Source: Phaseolus vulgaris (taxonomy: Eukaryota; Streptophyta; Magnoliopsida; Fabales; Fabaceae). Taken from it: a stretch of DNA of 64,000 bases. The stretch spans positions 49,822,172-49,886,171 of the forward strand of contig NC_023759.2 of assembly GCF_000499845.2 (NCBI RefSeq). Reading direction: 5' to 3'. Under the pieces are notes generated by a model. That model saw nothing but the letters and a program-made list of their open reading frames with translations. It searched no databases and was not told where the DNA came from. Below are positions 34,616-45,422 of this stretch, piece by piece. A program made the translations under genes and the position numbers. Each line of letters opens with the position of its first letter. Within the stretch, counting starts at the first letter, position 1.

Positions 34616-36278
34616 ACGACATAAAGAAGTGTAGGTGCCGCGGGGGTTGAGAGCGTGAGAGAGAGAGAGAGAATGAATGCTAAGTTCAGAGATGGTGTTT
34701 GTTTGCAAGAAACAGTGAGTAACGGCTAGTTTTCCTTGTAAGTTGAAACCATTGAGGAGCATTAGTATTAGTAAAGTGGTGATTGGATTTGTTGAAAGGG
34801 TTAAGTTAAGATGATGGCGCGCTATTCTTTTATTGCAGAACCCGCGCCCCTCCACCTCCAACGGCTCCATCATCCTCCTCATCCTCCCATGCTTTCATGC
34901 TTCCATTGAAAATGTTAAAAAAATATTAACCTTAGATTTGTAAAAACTAAGGTAGTTTCAGACCAATTACTTGATGCATATTAATTTATTATAAGTTATA
35001 AAATATAAGAGTGATAATATTTTATAATCTTTAATACATTGAACTCGGTAATAAACAATGTTAAAAATGATTAATATATTAAGAGGCATATAGTTAATAG
35101 TTCTCTCTGCATACAATAAACATTATCTTATATTCATTTTATAATACACTATTTAACTTATTTTGTTAATTTTATAATTTCTAATAATTCATTATTGTGA
35201 TCTGTATATTATATTAATATTTATATTAAGTATACAAGATTTAATATAGAGAAAGTGATATCAGAAACCAGTCATTATTACTAGGAGATATAGTAATTGA
35301 GATACAATTACTGTTATACTTCATATAAATTAATAATAATTCATATTTGTTTCATTTTGAAAGAAAGAAAAAAGGTAATCTAGTAAGAAAGAGTCATAAA
35401 ATCAACAAATTTCACTATATACGTCTTATCGATTTATATGGATGGAAGTATTCCTTAAACTATATTCATTATTTATCATAATGTGTTTTAATACTCATGT
35501 GTATAGGTGAAATTAAAATATCAGCTTAAGAATATAAAAAAAAAAACAAAAAAAAAAAACTTGCTATTATTAAAAAATATTAAAATAACTTGTTTAGGAA
35601 ATATTAAAAGAAATTATAATAATTAAGTTGTGTGTGACTAAATATATGGTCCTATTTATCAGTTATTAGATTTCATTCTTAAAAAACTATAAGATGGATT
35701 ATGTTAAAAGTGTGTTGGTAACCCTGTTTGTGCCTTAATGGATATCTATGAGAAAATGTTATTATTACTATTTTATTACTGAATCTGAAGCCTTGGCTGA
35801 CATGAACCTGCTGCTGGTGGCATCTCCAAGTTTGACTGAAGTGTCACGTGGTGATGGGGGAAGAGAAGATATCAGAAAAATATCATAACATCGAGTGATT
35901 CTGGGATTTTGATAAGAGCACGTTCAAAACACCAATTTATGATTGTAACTTTTTAATATAATTTAAAAAAATTCATTTTCAATAAAAAAAAATGTTTTTT
36001 TCAGTTGTAATATGCTTTCCCTCACAATTTTCTCTTTAGAAAGTATTTCAATGAAATATGAGGATGGAGAAATATATAAATTATTGTTGATCTTAATTTT
36101 TAATCGAAATAATTAGGTTCTATATGAAAAAATATATAAATTGTTTTTTTTTCTGAATAATTGATATAATCTGAGACTATATATTAATGGTATCGAAATA
36201 ATTAGATTAAAAAAAGAAAGAAAAATGTTTTATGATGAGTTGGTAAGGTGGGTAGTGTAGTCGCAATTCATATCATGG

Positions 36279-36464
36279 ATGGCGGTCCCAAAACACATAA
36301 CAGTGGTCTTCATCATCATCTTGATGGTACTTATGGGTCCACCAATGTTGATTTCAGTGAGAAGTATATTATATTCTCTTATAAGGAGAGTGACAAGTGT
36401 AAGGCTCAGACCGTTATTAAAGGTCTTGTTCTCACATTTTTCAAAATCAATTCAACACATATAA
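36279..36464 (+). other. Possible small secreted-peptide frame or remnant
   Basis: A 61-codon frame begins MAVPKHITVVFIIILMVLM, which looks like a signal peptide, and is followed by GPPMLIS and a basic tail without cysteines. The segment is less AT-rich than its surroundings. I recognise no family. It may be a first exon, a decayed gene or chance; there is no second-exon partner I can defend. Confidence 0.2.
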
Positions 36465-39075
36465 TGCCTCTATTATAATCAATATATGTAGTATGGAGAT
36501 ATTTACCATATAACACCAACTCATATTCTATGTTCTAATTTGCAATATTCATAATATATGTACATCTCTTGTTACCATGTTCATCCATTTTTACTAACTG
36601 CAACTCACCTTTATACTTTATTTTATATATTTGCAATTATATTATCAGTAAGCAATAGTATTTCTTGCACTTTTTTAAATTGATATTTTTAATGCATATT
36701 ATTTCTACAAGAAATAAATAAATACGGAATAAATTTTTTGGAAAACAGAAATCAAATGAAAAAATTTGGAATTACTCCAAACTTGAAAATCTTGTAGTTT
36801 TCACAGAAAATTATAAAGATGGTTATCTTGTTTCTATTATATTCAAACAAAAAAATTAAATGGAGCGGATTTGGAGAATTAGAACATAAAAAAATAGTAT
36901 TTTTTACAATATTTTTTTAAATATTTATTGACCTACTTTTTCTACATTTTTTAATATTTATTAAGATACTTTTTCTAATTTTTTATCATTTATTTGGTTG
37001 TTTTAAGTACAAAATTTTACAATTATACAAGTAAAGTTTAAATAAAAATAATATTTTTATTAAAAGTAAATTGCAATTTATATATTAGTTGTTCATCAAA
37101 ATTAATGTATAAAGTAACACACTACATTGAATATGAACACGAAACATATAACAATAATGTAAAGAGTCAATCGAATAGTTTTTTTTTAATGTAAATGGTT
37201 GTAAGGTTTCGTACAACAATCATTTCATCTCTAAGTTTTATAGAGTTATTTATGACCTTAAACAAGTAACAACATTTTGATTTCAAAAGTTAAGTATAAT
37301 TCTATTAGTTCTTCACACACAAAATGATTCCTCTTTATTCATCAAATTTGAAAAATTATACTATTTTAATTGTACAATATTAAAAAAAATTGTTTAAGAG
37401 TCGTTTTTTTTTATAAATCTTGAACAATCATGAAATCTTCACTTATCTCAAACAAAATACATCAAATATATTTTTACAGAAAGCAAACATAATATCACAT
37501 AATATAGGATATGATTTTCCTCTAAAATTAATGTAAATTATGTATATATATAATTCAATAAATACATTAGCAAATATATTTACCTTCATGCTTCTTATGG
37601 GCAACTTGTATCCATATATTTTATCATCTTCACAAGTGCAGAACTAATAACTTGGTCCAACATCTTTATATCTGTCATCAATTAGGAAGACAACATAATA
37701 ATCTGCCAATATTATCATTTGGATTATAACTTTATAAATGAAAAGAAAGGAAAAAAATTAAATATTAAATATAAATAAAGAAAAGTATATAGAAAAAAGG
37801 TATTGTTTACATTGAAGAAAAAAAATGAAAAAAGTAAGGAATTTGTTTTCACTTTTATGGAGGAGTGAAAAGAAATAGATAAGTTATATGAAAAATATTA
37901 TTATACTTACTAAAATAATTTTATTGTATTTTTTTATCACAACTCTATATTGTCTTAAATTTATGCTATAAAAATATTAGAAAAAGTTAATGAGAGATAA
38001 TTTATCCAAGACAGTGAATCCCTGACTCATTTTCTTTTCTTTCTTTCTTTTTGATCTTTGTTTTTATTTTTAATTTTTTTTTCTCCCGCATTCTTCTAAC
38101 TATCTGTTTCACTTGTCATTATCTCATATTTTGTTTTATTTCAATTTTCACGTTTCTCAAATTAGATCTTATTGTGTAATAGATAACTTATTTTGAATTA
38201 TTTCTGTCCAAACATATTTTGATTTAAAGTAAGTTTATTTTCATTCTAAAAATCTCTTAATTTTTTTAGTGTTTAAATTCTTTGTTGATTTGGTCAGGTT
38301 ATAAAAAATGATTTTGTTAACTAGTTTAACAAGTAAGTGAAGTCTTATTGATAAGTTATGTTTCAGTAAGTTTTTAAGATTTTGGTTTCACTTTGTTTTA
38401 ATTACTTTGACTATAAATAACTCTAAAGTAAGGCAAATTATGTTATGCTGTAATTTATTTATTAATTTGTGTATAAGTGTGGTTATTGTTGAATTGAAGA
38501 GTTTGAAATTTATATTGATTTTGAAATTTGAGATTTGCTTGTAGATTAAAAAAGTGAGATATTACTATGTGATTAGACATACTCAATCCAAATATTTTGA
38601 AAGATGTATATAAAAAGGATATAAGTCTTTTGTTTGTAGTTTTGGATTGTATTTGTATAGATTATGTTTGTTTTGAATTTAAGAATGTAATTTTGGAAGA
38701 TGTTTACAAATTTTGTGTTTCAAATAATTTAAATCAATTTAATTTATGAAACTATTTTCCATTTCTCAAATGATGATAGGGTATTTATGTTTCAAAATAT
38801 AGAAAGAAAATAGAAAATTTGATGTGTGAAAAAAAAAATCTGATGCAAATCCAACACATCCATTATCTCTTCTTTCCCAATTGAGTATTTTCTTTTCCTC
38901 AAAGACAAGTCTCCAAAATTTGTACAGTCCATAGGCCAGGGTTGGAGCTGAATGCTTGTAATTTTTATTTTATTTTATTAAAAAATAAATTTTAAATTTA
39001 ATTAAACCAAATAAAATTGGTGTGAGTGTCATGTTACCAACTCGTGCATTGGAGGTTCGATAAAAGCCCGATAAC

Positions 39076-39352
39076 AAGTAGCATGATATCAGCTAATTTC
39101 TCATTCTCTGATTGGTGTCTTGAACCCTTGGTATGTATGTATTCTGTTTAGTTTTTATGTAAAAGGTTATTTTTTGGGTTTCTTTTATTATTGATTGAGA
39201 TGGGAAAGAGAGTATGAGGTCTTTTGGTTGATATGTAGATGGAAAGGCTCTTTGAGAAAATCTGTTTTGTTGTACAAGGGTTGGACCACCCCTGAAGTGG
39301 TCTTATTTAATTTCATTGCTATTTGCTGATAAAAAAAAAAAGTAGCATGATA
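39076..39352 (+). mobile_element. 5'-truncated LINE with intact target-site duplication
   Basis: The 13-base AAGTAGCATGATA occurs at 39076-39088 and again at 39340-39352. Between them lie about 250 bases ending in the LINE 3' tail (TACAAGGGTTGGACCAC..TGAAGTGG..GCTGATAAAA) plus poly(A). The tail matches those at 29440-29843 and, inverted, at 40229-40707. The coding part is almost entirely lost. Perfect target duplications show a fairly recent insertion. Confidence 0.85.
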
Positions 39353-39399
39353 ACTTCAACAAACAATCCCTCTTGATAGATTCAAAATGACCATATATA

Positions 39400-39480
39400 A
39401 TACCATATTAAGAAGTGAATTTTAAATTCAACTCAATTTTATTAAACTGACTTATAAGGTGAGGTTTACACTCACTAATC
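39400..39480 (-). mobile_element. Fragment of a TRIM-type LTR
   Basis: On the minus strand it reads AAACCTCACCTTATAAGTC, then ATTGAGTTGAATTTAAAATT and CACTTCTTAATATGGTAT, matching the second half of the LTR in the 46891 array and the start of its primer site. The 5' half is missing. Confidence 0.5.
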
Positions 39481-40206
39481 ACTAAAAAAAATCATTAAAT
39501 AAAAATCAATTTTAAAAACAATAAATAATTAGTTGTTATATTGACTAAATTAGAGATATCTTAAATACGAAAAAAAATTATTGATTTCTAAATTAGTTTC
39601 TATAATTGATAAATAATTTCCAAATTAGTATCTAATTAACTATTAAGATTTTAATTACCAATTATTTAGTATTTTAATTTATAGTTATGAAATTTCCAAA
39701 ACAGAATTATTTTTTTCTCTCTAAACTGTGTCAGGTAAGGGATGGTAGGTGTGAGTTATGGTCACAAGGTCAATGAAAAAGACATAGTTATGACTGAAAC
39801 TAAATAAAATAACAGTGGAGAAGGAGATGGTATATATATGTGTGTGGTAAAATGGGAGAAGGTTGAGGTGTGTACACTACAAATAACCCAAATGGGAACA
39901 CTAATAATTGGGGACGGAATATATATAATGGTTACTAATATAGAAGGATGAGGAAAATGCCTTCAAGATAACACCACCACAAAACAAACTTAATCGCTTT
40001 TTTATGCCAAGTTTATGTAGGCGTAACTCATTTAATAATTTATCTCGAAATCTCATAAACCTTCAATTGGAAACATTTCTTTCAAATGACAACAAACTTT
40101 AATTGGAAACATTTGCTTCAACTGTTTTAGATATGCCTACCTTCCTACCTTCAAAGAATTCCTAAAGAGCTTTTCTTGCTTATTAATATCTCCAAAACAT
40201 TATTTT

Positions 40207-40727
40207 TTTGGTTACTTGTTTTTATAAACTTTTTTTTTATCGACAATAAAAAATAAATAAATGGGAACCACTTCAGGGTGGTTCAACCCTTATACATAAA
40301 GAGCAAAACACCTTACCATACTCCTACCACGAAACACCTACCTGAATATCTAAGGAACAACCAAACTAACTATAGGAAAACATTAAATTATCATCCTCAT
40401 ATAATCCACTGGGTTCAAAACCCAATTAGAGTACCCGAAGGAAGCACAATGAGACTTTGCGTAAATCTACGACCAAAGCGAATACTTTGAGCGCATCTAC
40501 CACCCCCTATCAAAGGACACACAATTCCTATGATTCCAAATACCACTCACAACTCCAACCCAAATTGTACCCCAAACGTCATTAACCGAATCTGAAGCCT
40601 GACTTAACCTGAACTGTAGAAAGTTTGTCAAAGGATCCTTATGAATAACGAAGGATACGCCTAGCCACTTAAAACAAAGACACCAAACACGCCAAGCGAA
40701 ATTAATATTTGGTTACTTATTTATAAA
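40207..40727 (-). mobile_element. 5'-truncated LINE inserted on the minus strand
   Basis: Near-duplicate flanks TTTGGTTACTTGTTTTTATAAA (40207-40228) and TTTGGTTACTTATTTATAAA (40708-40727) bracket the insert. The poly(A) side is the T run at 40230-40240. Translated on the minus strand from about 40650, it gives the C-terminal end of a LINE polyprotein (FVIHKDPLTNFLQFRL, then VNDVWGTIWVGVVSGIWNHR) before a stop, then a short 3' region and the tail GGGTTGAACCACCCTGAAG. About 480 bases remain of an element that would be several kilobases. Confidence 0.85.
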
Positions 40728-42071
40728 AATGTTTCACACCTTGCAAATTATTACTTTTTATCACCAATGCCATAAAGTTTTAATCTCTTTAGACTAAAAG
40801 GTAAGTATTAACCGGAAGATAAATAAATTGTAATTAACATCAAATTCAAAGCGTGTGCCTAATTCGATCTTAGATATGCATCACTATAATTAAACCTTTC
40901 ACGTAACTCAAATTAAACTCCAACACTGTATTTTAAATGAACTCATATATTCAACCTGACTCTTATAGTCTTATCAAGATCCCAAACTCTTCTCACAAAT
41001 GAAACTAGAATAATATGGACAGAATTTTCTTTGAAAGAGACGACCATAAATTACTTTTAAACTTAATTTTAGGTGGCGTAAACATTACACTAACTCACAA
41101 TGCAACTCATTGGTTTATAATTCAGACTTGTTTTTTTCAATGCTAAAAAGAAGTTTTCTTACATAACTTGTTTTTCAAAAGGAAGTTTTTTTTTTCTTTT
41201 CCTTTGCAAGATTCTGTTTGTAATATTGAACAGTTAATTATATATAATTCAGCAAGGAATCTGGATATTTTTCTCTTTCTTTTATTTAATCAGTATCTTA
41301 TTATGCACAAAGGCACGTGATTAATGTAATATTATACTGCTATTTTAAAAGAGTACCAAAATCCATACTTTTTTTTAACGATAATTAACGAAACGAGACA
41401 AGACTTGAGCTGTTGAAATTAACAAAATTTGGGAGTATCCCAGTTTTAGTAATTTCAGAATTTTGTCTTTACGTGCATGTAATTATCTTTTCTTAAACAA
41501 TGAGAATCTGAATTGATACTTTTCTTAATCATAATTGCCTGTGTAAAGAGCTTTTCTCGATTTGTTATCACTATCCTTGTCTATCACTCTGTCCTCGGTA
41601 GGGTGGTCAGTGTCAATGCCATCAAACATGTCAAAATAAGGTAAAATTTGATGCAATGATGAAGTTACCATCTACCTCTAATAATAACAAACATTTTATC
41701 ATACACGAATCTTCATCTGTAACAGACCACCTTATTCATCAAGCATCACCCTACTACGATATATGTTGGTCAATGTATATATATATATATATACGCACTT
41801 TGTTTTTTTTCAGATAAACAGAGTATAAAAATTATGTAGAATACTATCTATTACGTACAGAATGTTTGAGATTTGATTGGTGGTCTATCTAGTTAATCTT
41901 GCTTTTTTCCAAGGAGCTAATTAATGATCAAGATCCTTTCTTTTTCATTGTTATTCCTTCACCACTTGCGTTACGTTGCGTTGGCTACAATCATGGAAGA
42001 GTCTACAAATACGTGAAGCCCCAACCTGCATGCACCCGAACAAGAGAGAGAGTTACAAGTTTGCTTCATTC

Positions 42072-44309
42072 ATGGCTTACACTTTTCCTGATGTGTTTTG
42101 CTGGATTCAGAAGCTTCCACCAATCTCAGAATGGGAAACAAATTCCATTTCTCTAAACATATGTTCTTCAAGCTCTTGCCAACCGTCTCTCACTCTCACC
42201 ATAACCAAAAACCATCATTCTTCAAAACTCTACTTTGTCATTTCAGCAGACTGTAACACTCCTATCCATCTTTGGGCCTCAAAACCTTTCAAGCATGCAA
42301 AGTCCAAAACCGCCATGTTAATAGATGATGAAACCATTTCCAATTTCTTTGTTAATTTCAACCAGGCCATCCTCCTTTATGGCTCCAACAAGAACGCTCC
42401 CTTACTCAGGTTTCCAAAACTTGTCTCAACTCCCAACCTTTCAGACGTTTTCAATCTTTCTTTCTTCACTCTCTTGTTCCTAGTTTGTATATACGAAGCT
42501 CCTGCTGCAGATTTTCGTTCTAGGTGTATTAGCAACCTGAAAGACCACTTGACAGGTTTTGAGTCAAGAAAAGCATCAAACATACTGATGAAACTCTTGG
42601 GGTCTAACGTGGAAGAGTTGTGGATGCGTTCTGTGAACCTTGCAGTTACTAACTGGGTCGGGGAACAAGAAGCACATAGCAACCCCTTCAAAACACCTTG
42701 TCCTTTGTTTTCTTATGCATTTTCAGCATCTGGGTTGTGGAAAGTGCAGTTGTATTGTCCCCTCATAGTCATGGATGTTGAGAATTCAAAAAGTAATCCA
42801 GCTAGTGAGAGACTTCAATTCTCCCTCAAGTATCACCATGTGGAAGCTGTTCTTCAGTTCAATCACAAAGTCTTAATAAAAAAGGAGTGGGTTGAAATCA
42901 TGGTGGACATTGACAACATAAGGTATGGTAACCACCAAAATATTAACTCATGATCAAGAGATCATGTAAGAACAATACATAACCATTCTTAACAATTAGC
43001 CATTTATTTAGCTTGTGCTTAGTTGTAATTGGAAATTCAGGGAATAACAAGAGTCACCATTTGTATACTTCTGATAAGATTTTATATTTTTGAAGTTTTC
43101 AGTTATTTGGAGAGTTAAAAAAAGCAAATAAATATTTTAATATATATTTTTAAAAAATGAGTATTGTTCTTGAATGGGAAGTTGGAACCAAGAAAACAAT
43201 TGATCTTCTTCTTAGGAAGTCGTTTTGTTCCTCCTTTCTCGGTGTGAACTCTCTGTACTCTTTTTTGCTCTCTACTTCTCCTCTTTCTGAACTTCAAACT
43301 TAGATGATACTTATAAAAGGTACTCCGACGTTCAAGTGAGACCTCGTTATTCGGCACTCGGTGTATTTAGTGTATAATGATGAGGTACATGATTCTTGGA
43401 ATGTGTGTCTATTTATATAATTATCATAAACCCTTTATTATTAATTAAGTCGAATTAAGAATATGAACTGTAATACATATTATCTAATGTTTAGTTATTA
43501 TTAATCTTGTTAATTTTTTTAAGATGTGGTGGTGTCGGTGAGTCTTGATAGGGGATTAGACTTTTATTTGGTAATTAGATCTTACCGTAGACGTATTTTA
43601 TAAAGGAAGTTATGACACATGGTACTTATTATGTTGTTTTTTTTATTATAATACACTCCTTGTGAGCAGGTGTGATGTTATCAAATTGGTGAATGAATCT
43701 CTTATGAAGGAACGAGGGGCTGATGCAGGTGAAAAACATTTTCCTTCGAGAATATGTTTACAACTTACACCTATTGTCCAAAACCAAGTGTTGAGCCTAT
43801 CGGTTGGGAAATCCTCGGAGAACCCACGAAAAGAATTCGGAGTTGACAAAAGTGTAGAAGCTTCGTTTGAGCCATCATCCATTCCTGTGGGACTTAGAGT
43901 GTCAGCTGGAGAGTCCACAACAGTGAGTTTGAAGCCTTGGAAATTTGAAGAATCTGTTTATGGGTACAGTGCAAATTTGAATTGGTTTCTTCATGACAGT
44001 GTGGATGGCAAAGAAGTTTTCTCATCAAAGCCTTCAAAGTGTGCTATGATTAACCCAAAGTCGTGGTTCAAAAATCGCTACTCAAGTGCTTTGCGACCTT
44101 TCACCAGGCAAGGAGGAGTTATTTTCGCAGGTGATGAATATGGGGAAAAAGTGTGGTGGAAAGTGGACAAAGAAGCCATAGGAAAAACAATAGAAATAGA
44201 GATTAGGGGTTGGATATGGTTAACATATTGGCCTAACAAGCGCATAACATTCCACACAGAAACTAGGAGATTAGAGTTTCGTGAAATAGTATATGTTCAT
44301 GTTGTTTAG
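42072..44309 (+). CDS. Conserved plant protein of unknown function
   Basis: Exons 42072-42922 and 43670-44309 join as ATAAG/GTGTGATG and give 496 residues. I recognise this as a member of a family conserved across flowering plants with no functional name I know. It begins MAYTFPDVFCWIQKLPPISE and includes ICSSSSCQPSLTLTI, LLRFPKLVSTPNLSDVFNLS, NWVGEQEA, CPLFSYAFSASGLWKVQLYC, HFPSRICLQLTP, VSAGESTTVSLKPWKFEES and GDEYGEKVWWKVD, ending near RRLEFREIVYVHVV. There is no signal peptide and one hydrophobic stretch (FNLSFFTLLFLVCIYEAP, about residue 153) that could be buried or membrane-associated. An in-frame ATG at 41976 would add 32 residues; the start at 42072 matches the start I remember for relatives. 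It is alone, with no close neighbour on either side. Confidence 0.85.
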
Positions 44310-45422
44310 CCTTCTCTCTAAGAACAAGGAGTGATCTGCAAGTCACTGCTCTTAAAGCTGTAATTCCTTAAAATAAAAGTGAACCTTTTCTACTACTTTC
44401 ATGATCTTTTTACACTTTATTTTATAAATACTTATTTATATATATAGCATTTTAAGTGTTATCACGTAACTTAAAACAAAACAAAAAAAGTTTATAATGG
44501 TGTTTTTAGTGTTACTCATCTGACAATAATATTATCTCAACATTTTTTAAACATGTCTTTTTATCATTATTCATACTTTGTCAAAAATAACATTATCTCA
44601 AAATGTTGAAACACCACTTCTTATATTATTTCATATTTTATAAAAAATAATCATGAAAAAATCTTGATATTTTGTTACAAATTGTTTTTATCACATAATA
44701 GTGTTTTTTATAATACAAATACACAATTATACAATACACAATTATATCGTGAGAATGAGAAGTTATTTAAAATAGTTTCTAATTTTAATCAAATTTTATT
44801 ATTATTATTATTCATTGAGTTTTTTTAATTATCAACTCAAAAAAATGTAATGTTTTTCATGATTTTTTGTACGACCTTAAAAAAACTTTTATGCCTAAAT
44901 TTTCTGATTTTTTAAAATTTTTTAAATATATTTAACCTATCATTTAGCTTTTTTTTTTTGGAAATGTTAATTAGGTTATTAAATTAAAAATGTAATTAAG
45001 TTATCAATTTATAATATTTTTGTAAGTAGATTCCTGAATTATTGCATGACAACGTAAATTGTCTGAAAAAAAAATTCAATTATTTAATTAAAAATATAAT
45101 AGAATAAAATTTAATTATATAGTTTTGAATTTAAAGACTTGATTAGAAAAGTTTAAATAATGTACATAGAATTTATTGTCCAAGACACCAACTGTCCACG
45201 TAAGAGGGACAGTCACACCATGGCGCACATTAGCGAGGAAAGTTTCCTAGATTGGAACGGAGAGGGTGATTAGAGGGGCGGAAATTTCAAAGAGACACAG
45301 AGTGCAACTAATTTATCCACCTCTTTCCTTGTTCGCTTAACTTCACAGTTTCTCCCATTCATCGTTTTTCCCTCCCATTACTCCATTTCCCTGTCTTCCA
45401 TCCTTCTCCAGCTCTCTCTCCC
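44310..45422. other. Intergenic between unknown gene and BADC
   Basis: AT-rich 3' flank of the unknown-function gene followed by the BADC promoter and leader. The last 240 bases are less AT-rich and contain ACGT cores (CCACGTAAG near 45196) and a CT-rich leader just before the ATG at 45423. Nothing else is recognised. Confidence 0.55.

Larger units (their letters stand above)
34484..42071. other. Large intergenic region with two young LINE insertions
   Basis: About 7.6 kb between the IMK3 start and the gene at 42072. The first part is the IMK3 leader and promoter. Then follow AT-rich DNA, a possible short peptide frame at 36279-36464, a LINE insertion at 39076-39352, a fragment of the TRIM LTR (about 39400-39480, minus), and a second LINE at 40207-40727. 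No conventional gene is seen. Confidence 0.55.

Noticed and set aside
34484..34882. N-terminal extension of IMK3 to an upstream ATG
   Set aside because: The frame is open but encodes low-complexity Ser/Leu sequence over GA tracts and a G-box, which fits 5' leader better than protein.
40278..40490. 70-codon plus frame
   Set aside because: It is the reverse complement of the LINE 3' end inserted at 40229-40707.
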